Origin: Sphingomonas sp. Leaf22
Lineage (GTDB): Bacteria; Pseudomonadota; Alphaproteobacteria; Sphingomonadales; Sphingomonadaceae
Length of the DNA: 64,000 nt
Direction of reading: 5' to 3'
Assembly (NCBI RefSeq): GCF_001421715.1
Contig: NZ_LMKP01000012.1
Location: forward strand, 228,501 to 292,500
The notes under the pieces were generated by a model. It was not told where the DNA came from and made no database searches. It saw nothing but the letters and a program-made list of their open reading frames with translations. Positions 17,129 to 27,496 of the stretch are shown here, in pieces (the first letter of the stretch is position 1; each line of letters begins with the position of its first letter). Position numbers and translations under genes: made by a program.

Positions 17129-18130
17129 CTATTCGAGGTTGAAGCCGCGTACGACACGGGTTTCCCCGTCGAGTGTCTCGACCAGCGCCACCGGCACATC
17201 GTCCAGTGTCGCGAAGCCCAGACCGTCGTCCGCTGCAAACCCGATCAGTCGAAGCCCCTTGCGGAGCCGCCCTGCCTGATCGGGGTTCAGGGACAGAGCC
17301 GGGATGTCGTCCAGCCCCGCCCCCAGTGGCAGGAGCGTTTCTTCAAGCGCGTGGCCCTTACCCAATTCCGCCAGTTTGTCCAGCGAAATGGCCGATTGGA
17401 GGGTAAACGGGCCGGCTTTGGTGCGGCGGAGCATGGTGACGTGGCCGACCGTGCCGAGCGCCAGCGCGATGTCGCGCGCGAGGGAGCGGATGTAGGTGCC
17501 CTTGGAAACGAAGGCGGTGAGGGTGATTTCGTTTAGCTCCTCCCCAGCATTGGGAGGGGGACCATCCGCAGGATGGTGGAGGGGGGTAGCCGCATCCACA
17601 GCGGTTGCGTCCGGCGGCGAGCCCCCTCCACCAGCTTCGCTGGTCCCACTCCCCGTGCCGGGGAGGATTTGCAGAGAGAACACCGTCACCTTCCGCGTCG
17701 CGAGGACGACCTCTTCCCCCTTGCGCGCAAGGTCATAGGCCCTCTCGCCATCGACCTTCAGCGCCGAATAGGCGGGCGGTACCTGTTCGATCGGGCCCCT
17801 AAACCGCGCCAGCACCGATTCGATGTCGGCAAGCGTCGGTCGAACCGGCGACTCGGCAATGACCTTCCCCTCCAGATCGAGCGTATCGGTCTGTGCGCCG
17901 AAGCGAATCGTGAAATCATAGCGTTTCGAGGCATCGAGCATCCGCCCGGCCAGCTTCGTCGCTTCGCCGATCGCGACCGGCAGCACGCCCGTCGCCAGCG
18001 GATCGAGCGTCCCGCCATGGCCGACCTTGTGCTTGCCATAGCCGCCTTCGCGCAGGGCGCGCTTCACCGCCGAGACGATCTGCGTCGATCCGGGGCCGAG
18101 CGGTTTGTCGATGATGATCCAACCGTGCAT
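17129..18130 (-). CDS. truB: tRNA pseudouridine-55 synthase with an internal palindromic insertion
   Basis: TruB makes pseudouridine 55 in the T loop of tRNAs. This 333-residue version has the catalytic D43 motif ([15 protein letters not shown]) and the later motif [18 protein letters not shown]. It is longer than usual (about 290-310) because residues about 154-198, rich in Gly, Pro and Ala ([13 protein letters not shown] and on), are encoded by a 134-bp palindromic repeat with the frame kept open. The insert sits in a loop just before the conserved [14 protein letters not shown] strand. The start codon abuts the tdk stop. Confidence 0.95.
   Translation of the reverse strand: MHGWIIIDKPLGPGSTQIVSAVKRALREGGYGKHKVGHGGTLDPLATGVLPVAIGEATKLAGRMLDASKRYDFTIRFGAQTDTLDLEGKVIAESPVRPTLADIESVLARFRGPIEQVPPAYSALKVDGERAYDLARKGEEVVLATRKVTVFSLQILPGTGSGTSEAGGGGSPPDATAVDAATPLHHPADGPPPNAGEELNEITLTAFVSKGTYIRSLARDIALALGTVGHVTMLRRTKAGPFTLQSAISLDKLAELGKGHALEETLLPLGAGLDDIPALSLNPDQAGRLRKGLRLIGFAADDGLGFATLDDVPVALVETLDGETRVVRGFNLE
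17537..17670. repeat. palindromic element, family C, inside truB
   Basis: The arms (about 17537-17586 and 17620-17670) are imperfect inverted copies of about 48 bases. Each arm holds two smaller hairpins (CCTCCCC/GGGGAGG type and CCA/TGG type). The right arm recurs almost base for base (46 of 47) in intergenic DNA at 30621-30667, so this is a mobile or propagated repeat and not native truB sequence. Confidence 0.88.
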
Positions 18131-18705
18131 CAGCGCATCGCCTCACAGAAATGGCGGCGGCACAGCGCGACATAGCGATCGTTGCCGCCGATCTCGGTCT
18201 GTTGCCCGTCGCGGACGGCGCGGCCTTGCGCATCGACGCGCAGGTTCATCGTCGCCTTCCGGCCGCAGGTGCAAACCGATTTGAGTTCGATCAGCGCATC
18301 CGCGATCGCCAGCAGTCGGGCCGAACCGGGGAAGAGGCTTCCCCGAAAATCGGTGCGCAGGCCATAGGCAAGGACGGGTACGCCGAGGTCGTCGGCAACC
18401 TTCGCCAGTTGGTCGACCTGATCCGCCGACAGGAACTGCGCTTCGTCCACCAACACGCAGCCGACGGCGTGCTGCCGATGCTGCGCAGCGACGCTTTCGA
18501 GCAGATCGGTGTCCGCGTCGAACGGCGTCGCCGGCGCAGACAGGCCGATGCGCGACCCAATCGTCCCGGTGCCTTCGCGGGTGTCGATCGCGGCGGTGAA
18601 CAGCAACGTGGTCAGCCCGCGCTCGCGATAATTGAAATCGGCTTGCAGCAGCGTCGTCGATTTGCCCGCGTTCATCGACGCATAATAGAAATACAGCTTG
18701 GCCAC
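18130..18705 (-). CDS. tdk: thymidine kinase
   Basis: The 191-residue type II thymidine kinase phosphorylates deoxythymidine with ATP for salvage. It shows the P-loop [10 protein letters not shown] at 11-20, the conserved DEAQFL segment, and zinc-ligand residues (VCTCGRKA and the C-terminal LCRRHF). The GTG start directly follows the rbfA stop (TGAGTG). Thymidine kinase is not a normal member of the infB-rbfA-truB cluster, so this placement is lineage-specific. Confidence 0.93.
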   Translation of the reverse strand: MAKLYFYYASMNAGKSTTLLQADFNYRERGLTTLLFTAAIDTREGTGTIGSRIGLSAPATPFDADTDLLESVAAQHRQHAVGCVLVDEAQFLSADQVDQLAKVADDLGVPVLAYGLRTDFRGSLFPGSARLLAIADALIELKSVCTCGRKATMNLRVDAQGRAVRDGQQTEIGGNDRYVALCRRHFCEAMR

Positions 18706-19119
18706 TCAGTCCTCGGCCCCGCCCTCGCTATCGTCGCTTTCCAGATCGCGCGCGACCTTGGGATCGCGCAGCAACTGTTCGATGCGAGTGCCTTCGTCGA
18801 AACTTTCGTCGATCAGGAATTTGAGCTTGGCGGCGTATTTCAGGTTCACCCGCCGTGCGACCTCCGACTGGAGATAGGCGGTGTTGGTGCGCAGCGCCTT
18901 GAGCACCAGCTCCTCGTCCTTGCCAAGCAGCGGCTTCACGAAAACCGTCGCATGGCGCAGGTCGGGCGACATGCGGACTTCGGTGACCGACACCAGATGC
19001 TTTTCGAGCACCGGGTCATGCACATCGCCGCGTGCAAGGATTTCGGACAGGATATGGCGGACCTGTTCGCCAACGCGCAGCAGGCGGACGGAGCGGGTTT
19101 CGGGCGTGGTTTCTGACAT
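18706..19119 (-). CDS. rbfA: ribosome-binding factor A
   Basis: RbfA (137 residues) helps mature the 30S subunit under cold or rapid growth. Family stretches are [33 protein letters not shown] and [19 protein letters not shown]. An acidic C-terminal tail follows. It is in operon between an unknown membrane-protein gene and tdk, with only 3 bp upstream. Confidence 0.95.
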   Translation of the reverse strand: MSETTPETRSVRLLRVGEQVRHILSEILARGDVHDPVLEKHLVSVTEVRMSPDLRHATVFVKPLLGKDEELVLKALRTNTAYLQSEVARRVNLKYAAKLKFLIDESFDEGTRIEQLLRDPKVARDLESDDSEGGAED

Positions 19120-19122
19120 GAC

Positions 19123-19728
19123 TCAACCGAATTGACAGTGGAACCAATGACTGTCGAGTCGCTGGCACCAGATGGTGGAATTGCCGAAGACGTTTCGAAT
19201 GTCGGCGGCGACCGGTCCGCCGTTCCAACCGCGCGCGGTGGCCATGCGGTCGGTGGGATCGTAAACGATGCCGGCCCGGTTTCCCGACACGCCGTTCACG
19301 GTTCGAAACACCATGCGCGGACCGGAACGCACAACATCGGCGACACCCTTCGGTATGGGACCACCGGCAAGCGCCCGATCGAACGAACCTTGTTCAGACC
19401 GCAGCCGCCACCAAGATGGCGCGACGTGCGACCAGTACAGCGCGTGGTTCGCACAAAACGCAGCAAAGGGCAGGGCGATGAGCGGGAGGAAGGCCGGCAA
19501 CGACGCCGGCAATCCCGTCGCGCGCAGCTGCCAGCTTCGTACCAGTCCGTCGATCCACAGCGCCAGCCAGCACAGCGCCAGCAGCGCCGTGACGACCGGT
19601 ATCGCCCAATAGGACAGCAGGTTGGCGACAAACAACACCGCCGCCCCGCCGGTCACCCATGCCGTGGCAAGGCGCAGCCGGGGCCGTAGGGTGGCGGCAA
19701 GGGTTGCCCCTTGCCGCCCGTCAATCAC
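19123..19728 (-). CDS. unknown membrane protein in the infB-rbfA interval
   Basis: I do not recognise this 201-residue protein. It has three likely membrane segments (about 24-40, 42-62 and 77-97) followed by a soluble domain of about 100 residues ending in HWFHCQFG. The soluble part contains a GPRMVFRTVNGVSGNRAG stretch and two cysteines. The GTG start overlaps the infB stop (GTGA), so translation is coupled to IF-2. The coding frame and tight spacing argue that it is a real gene. Confidence 0.7.
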   Translation of the reverse strand: MIDGRQGATLAATLRPRLRLATAWVTGGAAVLFVANLLSYWAIPVVTALLALCWLALWIDGLVRSWQLRATGLPASLPAFLPLIALPFAAFCANHALYWSHVAPSWWRLRSEQGSFDRALAGGPIPKGVADVVRSGPRMVFRTVNGVSGNRAGIVYDPTDRMATARGWNGGPVAADIRNVFGNSTIWCQRLDSHWFHCQFG

Positions 19729-22592
19729 AGCGTGCGATCGCGCAGTTCGACTTCGTAGGTTTCAAGATAGTCGCCCGCCTTGATGTCGGTGAAGTTCTGC
19801 GTGAACGTGACACCGCATTCGAGGCCCGCGCGCACTTCGGGAACATCGTCCTTGAAGCGACGCAGCGACGCGATTTCACCCTGGTAGATGATGACGTCGT
19901 TGCGCGTGATGCGTGCCTTGAGCGCCTTGCGGATGATCCCTTCGACCACAAGCAGACCGGCGGCCCGACCATGTTTGCCCGCCGAGAAGACTTCGCGGAT
20001 TTCGGCACGGCCGACGACGGTTTCGAACGCTTCCGGACCCAGCGTACCCGCCATGCCCGCACGAATATCGTCGGTCAGCGTATAGATGACGTCGTAATAT
20101 TTGAACGCCACCTTGTTCCGTTCGGCGATTTCGCGCGCCTTGGCATTGGGACGGGTATTGAAGCCGATGATCGGCGCACCCGATGCCGCCGCCAGCGTCA
20201 CGTCGCTCTCGGTGATGCCGCCGACGCCCGAATGCAGGATGCGCACACGGATATCGTCGGTCGAGATCTTGTTGAGCGCCCCGACAATGGCTTCGACCGA
20301 ACCCTGGGTATCGGCCTTGACCACCAGCGGATATTCGATCGCCTGCTTCGACTTGAGCGCCGAGAACATGCTTTCGAGGCTCGCCGGTGCCTGGGTCGTG
20401 CGCTTCTGAAGCAGCACGCTCTGGCGATATTCGGCGACCTCGCGGGCACGCGCCTCGCTCTCGACGACCTGCAACGGATCCCCCGCCATCGGCACGCCCG
20501 ACAGGCCCAGCACCTCGACCGGGGTCGACGGACCGGCTTCCTTCACCTGACGTCCTTTGTCATCGATCAGCGCACGGACCTTGCCGCTCTCCGCACCGAC
20601 GACGAACACGTCACCGACGCGCAGGGTGCCTCGACGGACCAACACGGTCGCGACCGGACCACGGCCCTTGTCGAGCTTGGCCTCGATCACGCTGGCTTCG
20701 GCCGGACGATCGGGGTTGGCTTGCAGTTCGAGCAGTTCGGCCTGGAGCTGGATCTTCTCGATCAGCTGTTCGAGGCCGGTCTTCTTCAGTGCCGAGACCT
20801 CGACGTCCTGGGTTTCGCCGCCCATTTCCTCGACCTGCACATCATGTTCGAGCAGGCGTTCGCGGATACGCTGCGGGTTCGCCTCGTGCTTGTCGACCTT
20901 GTTGATCGCGACGATCATCGGCTTGCCCGCGGCACGCGTGTGATGGATCGCCTCGATCGTCTGCGGCATCAGTCCGTCGTCCGCTGCCACCGCCAGGATT
21001 ACGATGTCGGTCACGTCGGCACCGCGTGCGCGCATCTCGCTGAACGCTTCGTGGCCCGGCGTATCGAGGAAGGTGATCCGCGACTTGTCCTTCATCGTCA
21101 CCTGATAGGCACCGATGTGCTGGGTGATGCCACCGGCCTCGCCGCGGACCACGTCGGTACCGCGCAGCGCGTCGAGCAGCGACGTCTTGCCGTGATCGAC
21201 GTGACCCATGATCGTGACGACCGGCGGACGCGGACGCAGCGATTCGACCGCGTCCTCGACCGTGTCGAGCGCGAGGTCGATGTCCGAATCACTGACGCGA
21301 ACGATGTTGTGGCCGAATTCGGTCACCAGCAGTTCGGCGGTGTCCTGATCGATCGTCTGCGTCATCGTGACGGGCGAACCCATCTTGAACAGCATCTTGA
21401 CCAGATCCGCACCCTTTTCGGCCATGCGGTTGGCGAGTTCCTGCACCGTGATGGTTTCGGGAACCTGCACGTCGCGGACCTGCTTGATCTGCGGCTCGCG
21501 CGGGCCGCCAAAGCCACGCTTTTCCTTCTCGCGCGCACGCTTCAACGCAGCGAGGCTGCGCGAGCGGGCACCATCGTCGCCCAAAGCGCGCGTGACGGTC
21601 AGTTTGCCCGACTGGCGGCGATCATCACCCTTGCGGTCACGCGACGGCGCGGGACGCGCCGGTTCGTTGCGACGCGGGGTCGCCTGACCCGAGCCCGACG
21701 GACCGGGGCGCGCGGGTTGACCACCAGCCGCCGGACGGGCGGCGGGCGTCGCTGCCGCAGCGGCGACGGGCGCGGGGGCCGGCTCGGGCTTGGGCTGCGG
21801 CTTCGGGATTTCCGGACGCTGCACCGGGGTGAAGCGACGCGGTGCCGGCCGGTTGGGGTCGGCGGTGAGGACGATCGGCTGCGGTGCCGGGGCAGGCGCA
21901 GCGGCCGGACGCGGGGCAGGACGTGCCGGTGCGGGCTTGGCCGCAACCGGCGCGGGTGCTGGCATCGGCTTGGGCGCAGGCGTCTCCGCGACCGGTTCCG
22001 GCGCCGGGGTCGGCTCCGCTACGGGCGCAGGTGCTGCCTCGACCGGGGCCGGGGCAGGCGTCGGCTCGGGAGCCGGCGTCGGTTCCGGGGCTGGTTCGGC
22101 AACCGGCGCGGGCGTCGGTTCCGGTGCAGGTGCCGCGGTCGGTTCCGGAGCAGGCGTCGGATCGGCGGCGGCGCGCGCCTTTTCCTCGACGCGGGCACGC
22201 TCGGCCTCGACGGCTTCGCGGGCGAGGCGTTCGTCGCGACGACGATGTTCCTCGGCCGCGTTCATCCGCGCTTCTTCGGCCTCGCGCAGCAGCTTGGCCT
22301 GCAGTTCGTGACGCGACAGACCGGCATTGCTGGCCGCCGGACGCGGGGCAGGGGCCGCCGGCGTGGGGGCCGGACGCTGCTGTGCGGGCGTCGCTTCGGG
22401 TGCGGCCTGTTCGACAGGCTGCTGTTCTTCGCCGGGACGGCCAAGCACACGGCGGCGCTTCACCTCCACGACCACCGTATTGGAGCGGCCGTGGCTGAAG
22501 CTCTGCTTCACCTGGCCGGTTTCCACGGTGCGCTTGAGGCCGAGCGGCGCGCGTGTGCCCAGCTTCGGCTTGTCGTTGTCGATGTCGCTCAT
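19725..22592 (-). CDS. infB: translation initiation factor IF-2
   Basis: IF-2 (955 residues) is the GTPase that places initiator tRNA on the ribosome. The N-terminal IF2-N motif, a very long proline/alanine/glutamate-rich linker (about residues 125-300, with PAPEPTP-type repeats) and a basic [11 protein letters not shown] segment precede the G domain. The G1 motif GHVDHGKTS is at about 461; DTPGH and NKVDK follow. Domains II and C2 complete the protein. The linker is low-complexity and probably disordered. Confidence 0.97.
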   Translation of the reverse strand: MSDIDNDKPKLGTRAPLGLKRTVETGQVKQSFSHGRSNTVVVEVKRRRVLGRPGEEQQPVEQAAPEATPAQQRPAPTPAAPAPRPAASNAGLSRHELQAKLLREAEEARMNAAEEHRRRDERLAREAVEAERARVEEKARAAADPTPAPEPTAAPAPEPTPAPVAEPAPEPTPAPEPTPAPAPVEAAPAPVAEPTPAPEPVAETPAPKPMPAPAPVAAKPAPARPAPRPAAAPAPAPQPIVLTADPNRPAPRRFTPVQRPEIPKPQPKPEPAPAPVAAAAATPAARPAAGGQPARPGPSGSGQATPRRNEPARPAPSRDRKGDDRRQSGKLTVTRALGDDGARSRSLAALKRAREKEKRGFGGPREPQIKQVRDVQVPETITVQELANRMAEKGADLVKMLFKMGSPVTMTQTIDQDTAELLVTEFGHNIVRVSDSDIDLALDTVEDAVESLRPRPPVVTIMGHVDHGKTSLLDALRGTDVVRGEAGGITQHIGAYQVTMKDKSRITFLDTPGHEAFSEMRARGADVTDIVILAVAADDGLMPQTIEAIHHTRAAGKPMIVAINKVDKHEANPQRIRERLLEHDVQVEEMGGETQDVEVSALKKTGLEQLIEKIQLQAELLELQANPDRPAEASVIEAKLDKGRGPVATVLVRRGTLRVGDVFVVGAESGKVRALIDDKGRQVKEAGPSTPVEVLGLSGVPMAGDPLQVVESEARAREVAEYRQSVLLQKRTTQAPASLESMFSALKSKQAIEYPLVVKADTQGSVEAIVGALNKISTDDIRVRILHSGVGGITESDVTLAAASGAPIIGFNTRPNAKAREIAERNKVAFKYYDVIYTLTDDIRAGMAGTLGPEAFETVVGRAEIREVFSAGKHGRAAGLLVVEGIIRKALKARITRNDVIIYQGEIASLRRFKDDVPEVRAGLECGVTFTQNFTDIKAGDYLETYEVELRDRTL

Positions 22593-22596
22593 CCGG

Positions 22597-23352
22597 TTAC
22601 TCAGGTTCCTGCTTCAATTGGTCGACGCCAATGTGACCGACAACGTCCGTGCCGGAAAATTGCGCCGTCGATGCGCCCTGCGAAGATGTTTCGCAAGCCG
22701 CAGGGATAGGTTCGGGTCCGATAAAATGCAGCCAGCGGGACAGCGCGTCATTGGCCCGCTGTGCCGCCCGTGCGTCGGTCAGGCCGACATGTACCACATT
22801 TTCGCGCCCAAGCGCCAATGACAATATGGTGCGTGGGACCGGCAATGCCAATCCCTTGCGACCCGATCCTTCGTCGTCGCTGCCGACGCGCCATGCCTGC
22901 GCCAGTTTGCCGGCACCATCGGGCGCGGCGTCGGACGCATGGTACAGGGCGTACAGCTTGCCGCTGCGTGCCGCCTTGTCGATCGCGGTGCCGCCGACGA
23001 CGACGAACCCCGACTTGGCCTCCAGTCCCAGCCGGTCGAGCGCATGACGCCGCAGCGCATCCTCGATCAACTGCGGAAGGTCGGCGGGGATCGTCAGCGT
23101 CGCGCCCTTGAACGCACGCGCCAACGCCCCCTTCAACTTCCCCTTGGCCATCGCCGTTTCCAGCTCGGCCCGGGTCACCCCGATCCACGCACCACGGCCG
23201 GGAGCCTTGGCGCGGACATCGGGAAGTACGTTACCGTCGGGGGAGAGGGCGAGTCGCACCAGCCCGTCACGCAAACCGTGTTCGCGTGACAGGATGCAGC
23301 TGCGCTCGGGGCTGTCGGTTAGCCGCGCGGTGTCATTGTTCGGATTCCGCAA
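22597..23352 (-). CDS. YlxR (DUF448) plus L7Ae-like RNA-binding protein
   Basis: The first 90 residues match the YlxR/DUF448 fold (PERSCILSREHG, GRGAWIGVTRAEL). A ribosomal L7Ae-like region follows (GLEAKSGFVVVGGTAIDKAARSGK), a fusion common in alphaproteobacteria. It probably binds RNA or nucleoid factors. A TTG start at 23352, inside the nusA 3' end, is chosen because the resulting N terminus (MRNPNNDTARLTD after initiation) resembles family members. ATG 23388 would overlap nusA by 56 bp. It ends 4 bp before infB. Confidence 0.88.
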   Translation of the reverse strand: MRNPNNDTARLTDSPERSCILSREHGLRDGLVRLALSPDGNVLPDVRAKAPGRGAWIGVTRAELETAMAKGKLKGALARAFKGATLTIPADLPQLIEDALRRHALDRLGLEAKSGFVVVGGTAIDKAARSGKLYALYHASDAAPDGAGKLAQAWRVGSDDEGSGRKGLALPVPRTILSLALGRENVVHVGLTDARAAQRANDALSRWLHFIGPEPIPAACETSSQGASTAQFSGTDVVGHIGVDQLKQEPE

Positions 23353-24955
23353 CTGCGTCCTCCGACTCTTCGACCGCGACGTCCTCATCGGCGAACCAAT
23401 GGGCGCGGGCGGCCATGATGATCTCGTTACCCTGTTCGTCGGTCAGGCCATATTCCGCGAGAATGCCGCCCTTGGGCGCTTCGCGCTTCGGTGCATCGTC
23501 GCCGCGACGACGCGGTTCCGCCTTCTTCTTTTCGACCAGTTCGTCGGTGGCGAGGTCGGCGAGGTCGTCGAGCGTCTTGATGCCCGCCTTGCCCAGCGTC
23601 ACCAGCATCGCTTCGGTCAGATAGGGCAGCTCGGCCAGCGCATCCTCGACACCAAGCGCAGTGCGCTCTTCGCGGGCGGCCTGTTCGCGGCGTTCGAGTG
23701 CTTCCTGCGCACGGCTTTGCAGCTCCTGCGCAAGGTCTTCGTCGAAGCCTTCGATGCCCGCCAGTTCCTCGATCTCGACATAGGCGACTTCTTCCAGCTC
23801 GCCGAACCCTTCGGCGACCAGCAGCTGTGCCAGCGTCTCGTCGACGTCGAGTTCCTTCTCGAACATGCCCGAGCGTTCGATGAATTCCTTCTGACGCTTT
23901 TCCGACGCATCGGCTTCGGTCAGGATGTCGATCGCCTTGCCGGTCAACTGGCTGGCGAGGCGGACATTCTGGCCGCGACGGCCGATGGCGAGCGACAGCT
24001 GATCGTCGGGAACGACGACTTCGATGCGGTCCTCTTCCTCGTCGAGCACGACGCGCGCGACATTGGCCGGCTGCAACGCGTTGACGACGAAGGTCGCGGT
24101 GTCGGGCGACCACGGGATGATGTCGATCTTTTCGCCCTGCATTTCCTGCACGACGGCCTGCACGCGGCTGCCCTTCATGCCGACGCACGCGCCGACCGGA
24201 TCGATCGAGCCGTCATGCGAAATGACGCCGATCTTGGCGCGCGACCCCGGATCGCGGGCAGCGGCCTTGATCTCGATGATGCCGTCGTAGATTTCGGGCA
24301 CTTCCTGTGCGAACAGCTTTTTCATGAAGTCGGGATGCGCGCGGCTGAGGAAGATTTGCGGCCCGCGGTTCTCGCGGCGCACGTTCAGGATCAGCGAGCG
24401 GACGCGGTCGCCGACACGGACCGCTTCTCGCGGAATCTGCTGGTCGCGGCGGATGACGCCTTCGGCGCGACCCAGATCGACGACGACATGGCCGAATTCG
24501 ACGCGCTTGACGACGCCGGTGATGATCTCACCCTGCCGATCCTTGAATTCCTCGAACTGGCGTTCGCGCTCGGCGTCGCGGACTTTTTGCAGGATGACCT
24601 GCTTCGATGCCTGCGCCTGAATGCGGCCGAATTCGATCGGGGGCAGCGGGTCGACGATATAGTCGCCGATCGCCGCACCCTTTTGCAGCTTCTGCGCGTC
24701 CTTCTCGCCGATCTGCTTGAAATGGTCGTCGACCAGCTCGGTGACTTCTAGCACGCGCCACAGGCGAAGGTCGCCGGTGTTCGGATCGAGCTTGGCGCGG
24801 ATGTCGTTTTCCGACCCGTAGCGCGTCTTGGCGGCGCGCTGGATCGCGTCTTCCATCGCCTCGATCACGATGGCCTTGTCGATCATCTTTTCCGATGCGA
24901 CCGCATTCGCGATCGCGATCAGTTCCGCCCGGTTGGCGGTGACGGCGGTGGCCAT
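23333..24955 (-). CDS. nusA: transcription termination/antitermination protein NusA
   Basis: The 540-residue NusA modulates pausing, termination and antitermination. It contains the RNA-polymerase-binding N-terminal domain (VASEKMIDKAIVIEAMEDAI), an S1 domain, two KH domains (GACVGMKGSRVQ; LAIGRRGQNVRLASQLTG) and helix-hairpin-helix acidic repeats near the C terminus, followed by an acidic tail. The start at 24955 abuts the rimP stop; the longer frame to 25021 lies wholly inside rimP. Confidence 0.96.
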   Translation of the reverse strand: MATAVTANRAELIAIANAVASEKMIDKAIVIEAMEDAIQRAAKTRYGSENDIRAKLDPNTGDLRLWRVLEVTELVDDHFKQIGEKDAQKLQKGAAIGDYIVDPLPPIEFGRIQAQASKQVILQKVRDAERERQFEEFKDRQGEIITGVVKRVEFGHVVVDLGRAEGVIRRDQQIPREAVRVGDRVRSLILNVRRENRGPQIFLSRAHPDFMKKLFAQEVPEIYDGIIEIKAAARDPGSRAKIGVISHDGSIDPVGACVGMKGSRVQAVVQEMQGEKIDIIPWSPDTATFVVNALQPANVARVVLDEEEDRIEVVVPDDQLSLAIGRRGQNVRLASQLTGKAIDILTEADASEKRQKEFIERSGMFEKELDVDETLAQLLVAEGFGELEEVAYVEIEELAGIEGFDEDLAQELQSRAQEALERREQAAREERTALGVEDALAELPYLTEAMLVTLGKAGIKTLDDLADLATDELVEKKKAEPRRRGDDAPKREAPKGGILAEYGLTDEQGNEIIMAARAHWFADEDVAVEESEDAVAESEQ

Positions 24956-24956
24956 G

Positions 24957-25518
24957 TCAGTTCTGTCCTTCTGCGTCAGCCGGTTCGTCGTCGGCCGGTT
25001 CGTCTTCATACTCGTCGGCACCCGCGGTCGAAAGCGGCGCGGTCGCCTTCAGCAGGGCATCGGTAATGACCAGTTTCGCATCGATGATCGCGGCGAAGGG
25101 GACGGTCATCGGCTTGTGCTTGCGCACGTCGACAGTGACCTGATCGCCTTCGGTTCCCATCAGGATCCCCGTCAACTGCTTGCGACTGTCGATCGGGGCA
25201 TCGAGCGTCACGCGCGCCTCGAACCCCTTCCAGTCGTCATAATCGGCAAGGCGCGTCAGCGGCCGGTCGATACCGGGCGACGACACCTCCAGACGATACG
25301 CCTCCTCGATCGGATCGTTCTCGTCCATCAGGTCGGAAATGCGACGCGACAGTTCGGCGCAGTCGTCGATGGTCAGCTGCCGCGTGTCGGGCCGTTCGGC
25401 CATGACCTGCAACGTCGGGTCCGACTTGCCACCGATCATCTTCACCCGCACGAGCGCAAAGCCCAGTGCCTGTGCTTCCGGTTCGATCAATCGCGTCAGT
25501 TCGGCGATATCCGCCATG
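24957..25518 (-). CDS. rimP: ribosome maturation factor RimP
   Basis: RimP (186 residues) is needed for 30S assembly. The N-terminal domain includes LGFALVRVKM and the LEVSSPGIDRPLT motif; the C-terminal half is an SH3-like domain (DDWKGFEARVTLDAP). An acidic tail rich in Asp and Glu follows. ATG 25518 has GGAGA upstream and gives the expected length. It is the first gene of the minus-strand operon to pnp, so the operon promoter should lie in 25519-25700. Confidence 0.95.
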
Positions 25519-25702
25519 CCGTCTCCATCAGCTACGCCGCTTCGCCGCCGGTCCCTGCTGGAACCGGCCTCGGCACGTTGGCGATGTCGAGGAAGCAACG
25601 TCCCTATATGTAAAATTGCATGTCTCGGCAAGGGGCACCGGATCGTGCCCGCCGGCACCGCGTTGCCAACGGCAACAATGTTGTTTCGAGAGGATTCCGC
25701 CG
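25519..25702. promoter_or_regulatory. divergent control region of the rimP operon and the sugar dehydrogenase gene
   Basis: This 184-bp gap separates the heads of two divergent transcripts. It includes an AT-richer core (about 25598-25625, CTATATGTAAAATTGC) that may hold promoter elements for either strand. No riboswitch or operator was recognised. Confidence 0.35.
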
Positions 25703-26869
25703 ATGCCGTCATTCCGTTCGCTGATTCCCGCCGCCGCATTGCTGGCGGCGTGCAACGCCGGCAGCGACGTGGACGCGGCCCCCGCCATCGTCGCCCCGGC
25801 CCCGAGCGCCACCACGACTCCGGCCCCCGCACCCGGCCCGACCACCGGCGGCCTGCCGTTCGCAGCGCGGGAAGTGGCGACGTTCAACGCGCCATGGGCG
25901 ATGACCTTCCTGCCCGACGGGCGGATGCTGGTGACCGAAAAGGGCGGCACGCTGCTGCTGGTCAGCACCGATGGGAGCCAGCGCACCACCGCCGCGACCA
26001 TCCCGGTCGATTCGGCGGGGCAGGGCGGGCTGATGGACGTGGTGCTCGCCCCCGATTTCGCCAACAGCCGCCGGGTGTATCTCAGCTATTCGGTGGCCGG
26101 GGACGGCGGCAAGGGCGTCGTGCTGGCGCGCGGGGTGCTCGACGGCAACCGGCTGACCGGCATGACCGAATTGTTCCGCGCGACACCGTTCGTCAGTGGC
26201 GACGGCCATTATTCGGGCCGGATCGCGTTCGCCCCCGATGGGCAGCACCTGTTCTTCACCAATGGCGAGCGGCAGAAATTCGATCCAGCGCAGGACCCCA
26301 AGGCGACGCTGGGCAAGGTGCTGCGCCTGACGCTCGACGGACAACCGGCGGGCGATCCGGGGCTGACCGCGAACGGCTTCCATCCCGCGGTCTGGTCGTA
26401 CGGGCACCGCAATCTGCTCGGCATCGCGTTCGATGCGCAGGGCAATTTGTGGGAACAGGAAATGGGACCGAAAGGCGGCGACGAGGTCAATCTGATCGTC
26501 GCCGGGCGCAATTACGGATATCCGCTGGTGTCGGAGGGCGATCATTATGACGGCCGTCCGATCCCGCGCCACAGCACCCGCCCCGATCTGGAAGCGCCGA
26601 AGGTCGCGTGGAACCCGGTGATCTCGCCGGGCGGGCTGATCGTCTATTCGGGCAAGCTGTTCCCGCAATATGCCGGCGACCTGTTCATCGGCGGTCTGTC
26701 GAGCGAGGCGCTGGTCCGGGTCGATGTGAACGGCACCAGCGCCGCCAAGGGCGACCAGTGGCCGATGAACGCCCGTATCCGCGAAGTCGAGGAGGGGCAG
26801 GACGGCGCGATCTGGGTCTTGCAGGACGGGGCCAATGCCAAGCTGCTGAAACTGACCCCGCGCGGTTGA
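25703..26869 (+). CDS. PQQ-dependent soluble aldose sugar dehydrogenase-like lipoprotein
   Basis: This 388-residue beta-propeller protein resembles YliI/GdhB sugar dehydrogenases. It has a lipoprotein signal (AAALLAAC, Cys16), then a low-complexity APAPSATTTPAPAPG linker. Family stretches are APWAMTFLPDGRMLVTEKGG, GQGGLMDVVLAPDF, SGRIAFAPDG and GHRNLLGIAFDAQG. It should oxidise aldoses in the periplasm with PQQ; no PQQ synthesis genes are in this window. ATG 25703 is chosen because the signal follows at once, with GAGAGGA upstream. Confidence 0.88.
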   Translation: MPSFRSLIPAAALLAACNAGSDVDAAPAIVAPAPSATTTPAPAPGPTTGGLPFAAREVATFNAPWAMTFLPDGRMLVTEKGGTLLLVSTDGSQRTTAATIPVDSAGQGGLMDVVLAPDFANSRRVYLSYSVAGDGGKGVVLARGVLDGNRLTGMTELFRATPFVSGDGHYSGRIAFAPDGQHLFFTNGERQKFDPAQDPKATLGKVLRLTLDGQPAGDPGLTANGFHPAVWSYGHRNLLGIAFDAQGNLWEQEMGPKGGDEVNLIVAGRNYGYPLVSEGDHYDGRPIPRHSTRPDLEAPKVAWNPVISPGGLIVYSGKLFPQYAGDLFIGGLSSEALVRVDVNGTSAAKGDQWPMNARIREVEEGQDGAIWVLQDGANAKLLKLTPRG

Positions 26870-26883
26870 TACCCCGCGGCCGA

Positions 26884-27300
26884 TTACAGGCGGGCGAGCG
26901 TGGCCGGATCACGCTCGCCGCCGTAGAAGCCGTCGAGGATCGCGGCGAAGACCGGTTCGCCGCCATCCGCTGCCGCGTCGAACAGCGTCATCGACGAGCG
27001 CAGCTTGATCGCGTCGATCGGGCCGAGGATGTGGGCGATGTCGTGACCGCGATGCGCGAGCAAGGCCTCGCTCGATTCGCGCAGTCGTTCACCGAGCAAG
27101 GGATGCGCCAGATAGGCGCGGGCTTCTGCCAGATCGCGAATCGCGAAATGCCGTGCGGTGGTGCTGTGGCCGAGGCCGGCGATCTGCGGAAACACGAACC
27201 ATATCCAGTGGCTGCGCTTCGCACCGGCGCGAAGCTCGGCGAGCGCATCGGCATAGCTGTCGCGTTGCGAGGTGGTGAAGCGGTGCAGGTCGTCGTCCAT
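26884..27300 (-). CDS. DUF1810 family protein
   Basis: The 138-residue protein matches DUF1810 (family stretches LHRFTTSQRDSYADALAEL, KRSHWIWFVFPQ and GLGHSTTARHFAI). It is a small helical cytoplasmic protein of unknown function. A calpastatin-like label seen on relatives is not informative. A Met one codon upstream is also possible. It is convergent with the sugar dehydrogenase gene 14 bp away. Confidence 0.85.
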   Translation of the reverse strand: MDDDLHRFTTSQRDSYADALAELRAGAKRSHWIWFVFPQIAGLGHSTTARHFAIRDLAEARAYLAHPLLGERLRESSEALLAHRGHDIAHILGPIDAIKLRSSMTLFDAAADGGEPVFAAILDGFYGGERDPATLARL

Positions 27301-27496
27301 CACCGCAAGATGGGAAGAGCGATCCCGACAGCCAATGCCGAGGGTCTGTTGCGAACCGCGCGAAAGGGCGAGTTTCGAGCCGGTGCCGCAACGCGCCTAA
27401 CCGTGCGTTTCCGGACAGACCCTGACAACGTTTACCGTTGATCGGTCGACCACGATTCGCCTAGCATCGTCGCTCCAACATTCCTTGGGAGGGGAT

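Noticed and set aside
19659..22709. A 1016-codon plus-strand frame across infB
   Set aside because: It is antisense to a clearly identified IF-2 gene and is compositionally a shadow (Arg/Asp/His-rich, RGRR-type repeats mirror the Pro/Ala linker).
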